A stretch of DNA of 64,000 nucleotides from RGIG5057 sp964371585. Its GTDB lineage: Bacteria; Bacillota; Clostridia; TANB77; CAG-465. Under the pieces are notes generated by a model, which searched no databases, was not told the origin of the DNA, and saw only the letters and a program-made list of their open reading frames with translations. A program made the position numbers and the translations under genes. Below, in pieces: positions 34,648 through 41,538 of the stretch. Numbering within the stretch: the stretch's first letter is position 1; each line of letters starts with the position of its first letter. The stretch is from assembly GCA_964371585.1 (NCBI GenBank), contig CAYJMD010000001.1:62001-126000 (forward strand). The letters are read 5' to 3'.

Positions 34648-35056
34648 AAAATATAAAGCAGGAATATATCTTAGGTTATCTAAAGAAGATGAATATAATT
34701 CAAAAGAATCTAATAGTATTCAGAATCAAAGGTTCTATATTAATGAATTTTTAAAAAAAGAAAAAGATATAGAATTAATTGAAGAATATATTGATGACGG
34801 ATATACTGGTACTACATTTGATAGACCAGCTTTTTTAAAAATGATTGAAGATGTTAAAAATTTAAAAATTAATACTGTTATTGTAAAAGATTTATCTCGT
34901 TTTGGAAGAAACTATAGTAAAGCATCAGATTATATAGAGTTACTATTCCCACTAATGAATGTAAGATTTATCTCTCTGATAGATCAACTAGATAATAAAA
35001 AAGATTTAACAGAAGTAGAAGACATTGTGCCATTTAAAAACGTGATGAATAAGTAA
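34640..35056 (+). pseudogene. Large serine recombinase, N-terminal half (interrupted)
   Basis: Resolvase catalytic domain of a TnpX/TndX-like recombinase. GIYLRLSKEDEYNS carries the catalytic Ser14 with Arg12. DDGYTGTTFDRPAFLKMIED (about 52-71), VIVKDLSRFGRNY (about 81-93) and YIELLFPLMNVRF follow the family order. After residue 137 (FKNVMN, ending at 35050) it runs into the cassette and stops at 35054. The rest of the protein is at 38218-38976. Joining 35050 to 38218 gives ...FKNVMN-DLYAKDISRK..., a perfect family sequence. On its own this half may still dimerise but cannot bind the att site. Confidence 0.9.
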
Positions 35057-35069
35057 AGGGGGCTCGATT

Positions 35070-36110
35070 ATGAAAAACAAAAATACAATGAGCTTGAGAA
35101 GATTTGTTTGGGAAAATATTTATTGGGGCATTATTCTTATGATATGGTATCAGAATTTAATGTTTGTATGTTTTCCTGACTTGACATATAACGAATCCAA
35201 AATTTTAAGTTGGGTGATGCTGTTTGCAAGTGCGCTTATAGGGTGCATTTTGACCTTTAAAAAGAGAAGAAATTATATCAGTGTTTTGGTTAATGTGTTG
35301 TTGGCGTTAGAAATATACTCTATCTTTGGATATTATAGATACTTTAAAACTGAAATTTTGATTTTGGTAGCAGTTACCAGTGTGCTAATCATTATTTTTG
35401 CAGTTCTTGTTTTTTCAACCAAAATCAAAAACCGAAAAAACAGGATATCTATATTTAAAAACCGTGTGTCACACGTGTTTTTGGGTACTAGGACAATCTT
35501 TGCTTTTTGCATAGCAATATTATTAGTGCCTTTCGGCATTAAAACAACATTAGGTTATTCTATATTTCAACCACTAGAACCAGCAGTTAATTATTCCTGT
35601 TCCGAAGAGTATACTATAGCCAACAATGCGGATGAAGTGGTAAAATTAGAAGAAGATGTATGGATGACATTAACTTTTCAAGAAAAATTGGATTTGATGC
35701 AAACTATTGCGAATATTGAGAGAAATTACTTGGGAATTTCTCACGAATTAAATGTCGAAGCCGCTACGCTTGATGATAGTACACATGGATACTATGATGA
35801 TTCTAGACACTTGATTGTGCTGAATATAACTCATCTTGAAAACGATTCATCTTATGAAGTTTTGGATACATTGTGTCATGAAGCTTATCATGCGTACCAA
35901 CATAGACAACTCGATGCGTTTAATCAGTTGGATGATGATAGCCGAAATTTGCTGATGTTTTACGATGTGCAAAAATACAAGGAAGAATTTGAAGGTGGAT
36001 ATATCGATGGAGATGAGGATTTTTCAGCTTATTATTTACAAATATCAGAATGGGAAGCAAGAGAGTATGCGGAAGAAGCTGTAAATGATTATACAGAAAG
36101 TACATATTAG
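35070..36110 (+). CDS. Membrane protein with HExxH metallopeptidase-like domain
   Basis: 346 residues. Four to five membrane helices occupy about 18-165 (GIILMIWYQNLMFVCF, ILSWVMLFASALIGCIL, ILILVAVTSVLIIIFAVLVF, FAFCIAILLVPFGI). The outer domain (about 170-346) has H270-E-A-Y-H274 within LDTLCHEAYHAYQHR, the zinc-binding motif of gluzincin-type peptidases, and a likely third ligand in EWEAREYAEE (about 327-336). Substrate unknown. AAAGGGGG precedes the ATG. Its position upstream of erm suggests a linked role, but no known family pairing supports it. Confidence 0.72.
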   Translation: MKNKNTMSLRRFVWENIYWGIILMIWYQNLMFVCFPDLTYNESKILSWVMLFASALIGCILTFKKRRNYISVLVNVLLALEIYSIFGYYRYFKTEILILVAVTSVLIIIFAVLVFSTKIKNRKNRISIFKNRVSHVFLGTRTIFAFCIAILLVPFGIKTTLGYSIFQPLEPAVNYSCSEEYTIANNADEVVKLEEDVWMTLTFQEKLDLMQTIANIERNYLGISHELNVEAATLDDSTHGYYDDSRHLIVLNITHLENDSSYEVLDTLCHEAYHAYQHRQLDAFNQLDDDSRNLLMFYDVQKYKEEFEGGYIDGDEDFSAYYLQISEWEAREYAEEAVNDYTESTY

Positions 36111-36120
36111 CAATCTCCAA

Positions 36121-36163
36121 TTTTTTTATTTGTGACTAGAAATCGTGACTACAAATAAAAAAA
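36121..36163 (+). terminator. AT-rich hairpin between the peptidase-like gene and erm
   Basis: 13-bp perfect stem TTTTTTTATTTGT (36121-36133) / ACAAATAAAAAAA (36151-36163) just after the peptidase-like gene. The T-rich arm is upstream, so it would work better as a terminator for the opposite strand; on the + strand it is doubtful. Confidence 0.4.
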
Positions 36164-36196
36164 CACATTGACACCATAGTGTTAATGTGTTAGAAT
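36164..36196 (+). promoter_or_regulatory. erm promoter covered by a 12-bp inverted repeat
   Basis: TTGACA (36168-36173), 17 bases, TAGAAT (36191-36196). ACACATTGACAC (36164-36175) and GTGTTAATGTGT (36179-36190) form a near-perfect dyad (one mismatch) spanning the -35 and spacer, a typical repressor-operator position. Confidence 0.75.
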
Positions 36197-36231
36197 AAAA
36201 TGGGTAATTGTTTTTGAATAAGGAGGTTCTA

Positions 36232-37116
36232 ATGAGGAAAATTTCAGATTCGCAGAATTTTTTACATAACAAAAAGTTAGTTCGCGAACTAATCTCAAAG
36301 AGCAATATAAGTGGCGATGATTTTGTGATTGAAGTTGGCCCTGGAAAGGGAATTATCACAGAATCATTAGAAAATACTTGTAAAAATGTATTGGCAATAG
36401 AGTATGATGATTCTTTATATTTACAGTTAGTTGAAAAATTCAAAGATAAAACTAATGTGAAGTTGTTGAACTTGGATATTATGCAGTTTGATTTGCCAAG
36501 TGAAAGTTATAAGTTTTTTTCAAATATCCCCTTCAATCTTACATCAGATATATTAGGTAAGTTTTTACTTTCTGAAAACCCACCAAATGATATGTATGTT
36601 GTAATGCAACATGAAGCAGCATTAAAGTATTGTGGCGATCCGTATTGCAATGATTGCTATAAATCTCTTTTGATAAAGCCTGTTTTTGAAAGTAAGATAG
36701 TACATCGTTTTCTCAATACGGATTTCTCCCCTGTTCCCAATATTGAGATAGTGTTGGTTCATTTTCATAAAAGGGAATATAACGAAATAAAAAAAGCACA
36801 GACATTAGACTATTGGGATTTTTTATCATATTTGTATATGCTTCCAGTTGGCGGGTTCAAAGAAAAAACAAAAAAATTTTTTTCTTACGAGCAGCAAAAA
36901 AGGTTGAAAAAAAGTTTGAAAATATCTGAAGATAGCAATATTTCTGAATGGACATTTTTTCAGTGGATGGGATTGTTTAATTGTTACAGAGATATGGTGA
37001 GTTCTGATAAAAAACTGATTGTACATGGTTCTTACCAGAAAATGATGATAAAACAATCAAAGTTAGATAAGATACATCGAAATCGAAAGAGTGGGAAAAA
37101 TAATGGCATCGGTTAG
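36232..37116 (+). CDS. Erm-type 23S rRNA adenine N6-methyltransferase
   Basis: 294 residues. It is expected to methylate A2058 of 23S rRNA and give macrolide-lincosamide-streptogramin B resistance. The SAM motif is IEVGPGKGIIT (about 33-43), acidic motif II is AIEYDD, and motif IV is FFSNIPFNLTSDIL (NIPF 98-101), as in Erm and unlike most KsgA. It opens with SDSQNFLHNKKLV, the Erm pattern. It is about 50 residues longer than staphylococcal Erm, with a basic tail (KIHRNRKSGKNN). The start is ATG 36232 after AAGGAGG. No leader-peptide attenuator is seen; a promoter dyad suggests repressor control instead. It overlaps the next gene by 14 bases. Confidence 0.88.
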   Translation: MRKISDSQNFLHNKKLVRELISKSNISGDDFVIEVGPGKGIITESLENTCKNVLAIEYDDSLYLQLVEKFKDKTNVKLLNLDIMQFDLPSESYKFFSNIPFNLTSDILGKFLLSENPPNDMYVVMQHEAALKYCGDPYCNDCYKSLLIKPVFESKIVHRFLNTDFSPVPNIEIVLVHFHKREYNEIKKAQTLDYWDFLSYLYMLPVGGFKEKTKKFFSYEQQKRLKKSLKISEDSNISEWTFFQWMGLFNCYRDMVSSDKKLIVHGSYQKMMIKQSKLDKIHRNRKSGKNNGIG

Positions 37117-38164
37117 ATTGAGGAATATCTCGAAAACGTACGATGGCATAACGAATATATTAAATGATATTAACCTAGAAATTGCCGATGGTGATTTTGT
37201 TGTGTTATTGGGCGATTCTGGGTGTGGTAAGACAACCACTCTCAATATGATAGCAGGCTTAGATTCTCCGAATAGTGGCGATATATACATAGATGATAAA
37301 TGTGTAACAAAAGTTGAACCTTACTTGAGGGACGTGGCCATGGTTTTTCAAAACTATGCTTTATATCCACATTTATCAGTTTGTAAAAATTTGTCGTTTG
37401 CACTGCAAATTCAAAAAAAACCGAAAAGTTTTATTGATGAAAGAGTTGACTATATTGCAAACTTGTTAAATATTCAGGAATTACTCGACAGGAAGCCTCA
37501 TCAATTGTCTGGTGGTCAAATGCAACGCGTAGCTATAGGGAAAGCGTTGGTTAGGAATCCATCTGTGTTTTTATTCGATGAACCATTTTCGAATTTAGAT
37601 TCTTCATTGAGAAGTAGGCTCAGAAGTGAATTAAAAAAAATACATAATACTATTGGTGGTACCTTTATATTTGTAACACACGACAAACTAGAAGCTTTGG
37701 AACTGGCAACAAAAATTGTGATATTGTGTGAGAATGAAATAATTCAAGTCGGTACACCCATGGATGTTTATTTTAACCCAAACAATTTATATGTTGCGCT
37801 TTTCTTCGGAAGTGATAGAGCAAATGTTATTGAAGATACAGAGATTCATACACTTATAGATATTACTTTACAACAACCATTTGTTTGCTATGTGAGACCA
37901 GAGGCTTTCCGTATTAGCACAGTTAATACGGCGGGAGCTGTTAATAGTGAAATTATAGAAATATTATTGCAGGGAGATACTGTTTTGATAACGTGCAAAC
38001 TTTCTGAAAAGATAATAGTGGTTGTAAAAGCTATGGCTTCGCAAGAAATTTTAGGATTAAAACGTTGCTATATTACTCTTGATGCTGATAAAGTGTTGTA
38101 TTTTGAGAAAGACAGTAAGAAGCGAATTTATATTACAAAAAAAGGAGATTTTTATGAGAAATAA
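37103..38164 (+). CDS. MalK/UgpC-type ABC transporter ATPase
   Basis: 353 residues. Walker A is GDSGCGKTTT (about 36-45), Q-loop VFQNYALYPH, signature LSGGQMQR (about 133-140), Walker B VFLFDEPFSNLD and the switch His in FVTHDKLEA. The C-terminal third (about 235-353) is the TOBE/MOP region of sugar or polyamine importers. No permease genes are present, and the solute-binding gene after it is cut off, so the transporter cannot be complete here. The start ATG 37103 lies inside the erm reading frame; GTG 37091 is an alternative. Confidence 0.9.
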   Translation: MASVRLRNISKTYDGITNILNDINLEIADGDFVVLLGDSGCGKTTTLNMIAGLDSPNSGDIYIDDKCVTKVEPYLRDVAMVFQNYALYPHLSVCKNLSFALQIQKKPKSFIDERVDYIANLLNIQELLDRKPHQLSGGQMQRVAIGKALVRNPSVFLFDEPFSNLDSSLRSRLRSELKKIHNTIGGTFIFVTHDKLEALELATKIVILCENEIIQVGTPMDVYFNPNNLYVALFFGSDRANVIEDTEIHTLIDITLQQPFVCYVRPEAFRISTVNTAGAVNSEIIEILLQGDTVLITCKLSEKIIVVVKAMASQEILGLKRCYITLDADKVLYFEKDSKKRIYITKKGDFYEK

Positions 38165-38219
38165 ATTTTTAGCGTTAATCACAATCATTGTTGTTTTGTT
38201 TACTGGATGTGCTGAATGA
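38154..38219 (+). pseudogene. Truncated lipoprotein start (solute-binding protein?)
   Basis: 21 codons overlapping the end of the ATPase gene: a signal peptide with lipobox (LFTGC, Cys19), then AE and a stop formed at the cassette border. Strong ribosome site AAAGGAG. By position it is the start of the binding protein of the ABC importer. Its loss marks the right end of the cassette. Confidence 0.7.
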
Positions 38220-38976
38220 TTTGTATGCAAAAGATATATCTAGAAAAGTTAAGAAGGTAATTGAACTAAAGAAATCTAACGGTAAGTTTGTAGGAAGTTT
38301 TGCTCCTTATGGATACAAAGTGTTGGATGATGGAAGTTTTATAATCGATAAAGATACTTCAAACATTGTAGAAAAAATATTTTTTATGACTTTAAAAGGT
38401 ATTAATAAAAAAGAAATTTGTAATGAATTGAATCAAAATAATGTTAAAACTCCTTCGGATAATTTGAGAAATAATGAAATTCCAAGTAAATGGAATAATC
38501 AAATTATAGATAGAATATTAAAGAATCCAACTTATATCGGAAGACTAACTCAAAATACAAGAAAGAAGATAAGTTATAAAGATAAAACAATAGTAAAAAT
38601 ACCATTAGAAGAATGGTTAATAAATGATGAACATCATGATGCGATAATTTCAGAAACTATATTTCATAAAGTGCAAGATATTTTAAAAATAAACAATTCT
38701 GGAAGCAGTGACTATTTGGTTGGTTTTTTGAAGTGTGGTGATTGTGGTAATACAATGACTGTTAAAACCGCAAAAAACAAAACATATTATAACTGTTCAT
38801 CTTATATAAGAAAAAATGAATGCTTTTCACATTCTATAAATAAAGATTTGGTTTTGAAAAAGATAGCACTAGAATTAAAATGTACAATAGAAGAAATTAA
38901 TTTAGAATTTCTAATTGATAAAATAAAGAATATTTCTATATATACCAAAGATAATATAAAAATAGATTTAAAATAA
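38218..38976 (+). pseudogene. Large serine recombinase, C-terminal half (interrupted)
   Basis: Continues the frame of 34640-35050. DLYAKDISRKVKKVIELKK leads into the recombinase domain with GSFAPYGYKV (about 24-33) and FIIDKDTSNIVEKIF. Next come NNQIIDRILKNPTYIGRLTQ and a zinc ribbon CGDCGNTM...YNCSSY...C. It ends in KNISIYTKDNIKIDLK, which resembles the terminal strands of the remnant at 32356 but lacks the coiled coil, so the joined protein (389 residues) is shorter than TndX-like relatives. No start codon or ribosome site of its own. Confidence 0.88.
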
Positions 38977-39008
38977 TTGGTAAAATATCATATTTAGGAT
39001 TGATATGG

Positions 39009-39014
39009 TATAAT
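39009..39014 (+). promoter_or_regulatory. -10 box before phosphatase copy 4 and rbgA
   Basis: TATAAT at 39009-39014 (context TGATATGGTATAAT); probably serves both 39042 and rbgA, 2 bases apart. Confidence 0.6.
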
Positions 39015-39041
39015 AAATGTAAATAAATGGAGGTGAAATAT

Positions 39042-39578
39042 ATGATTTATATTGTAAGACATGGTCAGACAGATTGGAATGTTGAAAATAAATTTCAAGG
39101 CCAATCAAATATTGATATAAATGATAAGGGAATTAATCAAGCAAAAGAAACAAAAGAAAAACTAAAAGATATTAAATTTGATAAAATATATTCTAGTCCA
39201 TTAAATAGAGCAAAAACGACTGCTGAAATAATTAATAGTGGCGAAATAATTTTAGACGATAGATTAAAAGAAAGATATAATGGAACTTTAGAAGGTAAAG
39301 ATAAAAGTATATATAAAGGTAAATTTAATTTTTATTTACTTGAAGAAAATGAATATGGTATTGAACCATTTTCTGTATATAAAAATAGAATATATAATTT
39401 TTTTGATGAAATTTTGGCTAATTATAATGATGAGAATATACTAATAGTTACTCATTCTGTAGTTAGTGTAATTATAAGATGTTATTTTGAAGGAGAACCT
39501 GAAAATAATAATTATGACAGTTATAAATTAGGAAATGCTGAAGTAATAAAATATGAATATAAAAAAGGAGGTAAATAA
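39042..39578 (+). CDS. Histidine phosphatase family protein (copy 4)
   Basis: 178 residues, with IVRHGQTDWNVENKFQGQSN, SSPLNRAKTTAEII, ERYNGTLEGKD and VTHSVVSVIIRCYFEG. It is so close to copy 3 (25817) over its full length that recent duplication or gene import is likely. The start is ATG 39042 with GGAGGTGA; an upstream ATG at 39027 would overlap that site. Its stop lies two bases before rbgA, and its last codons carry the rbgA ribosome site, so it is cotranscribed with rbgA and probably arrived with element unit C. Confidence 0.9.
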   Translation: MIYIVRHGQTDWNVENKFQGQSNIDINDKGINQAKETKEKLKDIKFDKIYSSPLNRAKTTAEIINSGEIILDDRLKERYNGTLEGKDKSIYKGKFNFYLLEENEYGIEPFSVYKNRIYNFFDEILANYNDENILIVTHSVVSVIIRCYFEGEPENNNYDSYKLGNAEVIKYEYKKGGK

Positions 39579-39580
39579 CT

Positions 39581-40513
39581 ATGGATATGTATCAAAAAAG
39601 AAAACAAAGAAAAGAAAAAAGAGAACAAAATATTGAGGAAAACAAAAGTTGTGCATCGACTAATATAAACTGGTATCCAGGACACATGGTTAAAGCTGCA
39701 AATGATATTAAAGCAAGTCTAAAACTTATTGATATCGTTGTAGAAATTTTAGATAGTAGGATTCCTTTATCTTCAAGAAATCATATAATAGATGATTTTA
39801 GTGAAGGGAAAGCAAAAATAATTGTACTAAATAAAGTAGATATTTCAGATATGACTGAAACTAATAAATGGAAAAAATATTTTGAAGAACAAGGAAGTAC
39901 GGTTGTTTTATGCAATGCAAATAATAATGATCATATTAAAAAATTACTTGATGCAATTAGAAAAGTTGGAGCTTCTTTAAATAAGTATCAAAATAAATCT
40001 GTAGCGATTAAACCTATATATAGAGTTTTAATTGCTGGTATTCCAAATGTAGGTAAGTCTACAATCATTAATAAAATATCTAATAAAAATTCATTAAAGG
40101 TTGGTAATAAGCCAGGTGTTACGGTAAGAAAACAATGGATGCGTTTAGGTGATGATATTGAACTACTAGATACTCCAGGACTTTTATGGCCAAGACTTGA
40201 AGATGATTCAGGTGTAAAACTTGCCCTTACTGGTAATATTAAACAAGAAATATTAGATATTGAAAATCTTGCTAATGAAGGTATTAAAATACTTATGAAA
40301 AACACTAAATACTTAGATTTGATAAAAGAGAAGTACAAACTATCTGATGAAGATATGACTTTAGAGTCTTATGAAATATTAGAAGTTCTTGGAACTAAAA
40401 GAGGATGTTTAGTTAAAGGTGGAGAAGTTGATTTTGAAAAAGTTAGTAAAATATTTTTAGATGAACTTAAAAATGGTAAAATAGGAAACATTAGTTTAGA
40501 TATAGTTGAATAA
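39581..40513 (+). CDS. rbgA: Ribosome biogenesis GTPase RbgA (YlqF)
   Basis: 310 residues. A circularly permuted GTPase needed for late 50S assembly. Motif order is G4 NKVD (about 86-89), G1 GIPNVGKST (about 149-157) and G3 DTPG (about 196-199); the C-terminal helical domain binds rRNA. The conserved NINWYPGHMVKAANDI (28-43) is the point where the mobile elements broke the other three copies. Its first 31 codons would have been supplied by the last element, though the reading frame is complete. GGAGGTAAATAACT precedes the ATG. Confidence 0.96.
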   Translation: MDMYQKRKQRKEKREQNIEENKSCASTNINWYPGHMVKAANDIKASLKLIDIVVEILDSRIPLSSRNHIIDDFSEGKAKIIVLNKVDISDMTETNKWKKYFEEQGSTVVLCNANNNDHIKKLLDAIRKVGASLNKYQNKSVAIKPIYRVLIAGIPNVGKSTIINKISNKNSLKVGNKPGVTVRKQWMRLGDDIELLDTPGLLWPRLEDDSGVKLALTGNIKQEILDIENLANEGIKILMKNTKYLDLIKEKYKLSDEDMTLESYEILEVLGTKRGCLVKGGEVDFEKVSKIFLDELKNGKIGNISLDIVE

Positions 40514-40518
40514 TAATT

Positions 40519-40554
40519 AAACAGTAGTTAATAGACATTAATTACTGTTTTTTC
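40519..40554 (+). terminator. Intrinsic terminator after rbgA
   Basis: 14-bp stem 40519-40532 / 40537-40550 (AAACAGTAGTTAAT / ATTAATTACTGTTT), one mismatch, T run. Confidence 0.88.
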
Positions 40555-40639
40555 TATTTATGTTTGTAGGAATTTGTTTAAATAATTCTAAAAATGCCAC
40601 ACTTATTTATATCTTCTATTTATATAGTAAAATAATAAT

Positions 40640-41440
40640 ATGAATGAACTTGAATTCCTATGGATTGATAAATATATAAATATTAATAAACAGTCATATA
40701 ACAATTTAATAAAAGTTTTTAAAAATATAAATAATATATACACTATTAGTAGAGATAGAATTAAATTTTTAAATATTATAAAAAAACATAGAATACGAAT
40801 TGATAGTAAATATATAAATAGACTCATAAGTGAAGAAATTAAATATAATGCTAAGATTAAATACAATTATTTAAAAACTAGAAATGTAACTATGATAACT
40901 ATAAATGATAAATATTTGGGTAAGTTACTATACAATTCTTTTATTATGTTTGCATTTGGTGACACTAGTATTTTAAGAAATAAAATTATATATATGTACA
41001 ATAGTAATAATATTAGTAAAGAGGCCAAAACACTTTTAAATAATTTTTCTTTTGAGTTAAGTAAAAATAATATTAGTGTTATGTCCGACTTGTTAAATGA
41101 TAATACTAATGTTTTATTTACTAATAATCTTAAGTTTTATAAAAGAGAAAATCTTGTATGTATTTCTTTTAATATTGATAATTCTAGAAATATTAATTAT
41201 ACTTCGATAATTAACATACCATGTGCTATTTTTTATCCTAATATTAATTATGATCTTAAAGCTACTATATTAGTAGATTTATTCTTAGAATATGATAAAT
41301 ATATTTTAACTACTCCAGGTAGTATTTATGATAAAGATTCATATTTTTCTAACTTTATTATTAAATGTGGAGCTATATGTATCACTTCTAAGACAGATTT
41401 TATTAAAAGTATATTATTAATAAATAATTATTATATATAG
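40640..41440 (+). CDS. Degenerate DprA-like protein
   Basis: 266 residues. DprA loads RecA on incoming single-stranded DNA. Two blocks align by eye with DprA: residues about 84-150 (VTMITINDKYLGKLLYNSFI, then MFAFGDTS, with the family's YP..L and vLf..Gd) and about 210-260 (KYILTTPGSIYDKDSYFSNF, then IIKCGAICITSKTDFI, matching VPG.I.s..S.G.N.LI..GA). The Rossmann motifs GSR..S.YG and SG.A.GID are lost, so nucleic-acid binding is doubtful. dprA commonly follows rbgA/rnhB in Clostridia, which supports the match. No clear ribosome site. It could be decaying or repurposed. Confidence 0.6.
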   Translation: MNELEFLWIDKYININKQSYNNLIKVFKNINNIYTISRDRIKFLNIIKKHRIRIDSKYINRLISEEIKYNAKIKYNYLKTRNVTMITINDKYLGKLLYNSFIMFAFGDTSILRNKIIYMYNSNNISKEAKTLLNNFSFELSKNNISVMSDLLNDNTNVLFTNNLKFYKRENLVCISFNIDNSRNINYTSIINIPCAIFYPNINYDLKATILVDLFLEYDKYILTTPGSIYDKDSYFSNFIIKCGAICITSKTDFIKSILLINNYYI

Positions 41441-41538
41441 TATAAAGTTTTAAAATGTTTTTTATTTTTGTAACATTTTATTCATAATATTAAAACAACC
41501 TTAGTATAGTATATTAAAGTTATATATGGAGGGTAAAG

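Larger units (their letters stand above)
35051..38217 (+). mobile_element. 3.17-kb erm cassette inserted in the recombinase gene
   Basis: Everything between the two recombinase halves. TGAAT stands at both ends (35046-35050 and 38213-38217), consistent with a 5-bp target duplication. Base use is richer in G and C, and Leu is often TTG where host genes prefer TTA and CTT. Four genes lie inside, the last cut off by the right end. I see no transposase and no convincing terminal inverted repeat, so the mechanism of insertion is unknown. Confidence 0.7.
30286..39680 (+). mobile_element. Array of nested serine-recombinase elements at the 5' end of rbgA
   Basis: Three units lie between successive rbgA 5' ends: about 30351-31133, 31134-32902 and 32903-39673. 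Copies B and C and, less clearly, A end at the Trp codon of the conserved NINW motif. After B and C comes a related element end: a hairpin AAACCCTT...AAGGGTTT and the motif AGTTTTTACATATTTAG; A has the motif only. Recombinase genes or remnants lie at 32356-32751 and 34640-38976. The intact rbgA has CTGG-TAT-CCAG (39670-39680), a small dyad at the break point, as expected for a recombinase target. Insertion order and activity are inferred. Confidence 0.75.

Noticed and set aside
36208..36231. TTG start and leader peptide for erm
   Set aside because: The extension overlaps the ribosome site AAGGAGG, and no separate short leader ORF with its own ribosome site is seen.
35051..38217. Group II intron or IS element interrupting the recombinase
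   Set aside because: No reverse transcriptase, transposase, intron 5' GUGYG end or clear terminal inverted repeats; only TGAAT repeats flank it.
40603..40866. Minus-strand ORF opposite the DprA-like gene
   Set aside because: Hydrophobic only because it is antisense to Lys/Asn-rich coding sequence; the plus-strand frame carries the DprA-like blocks.
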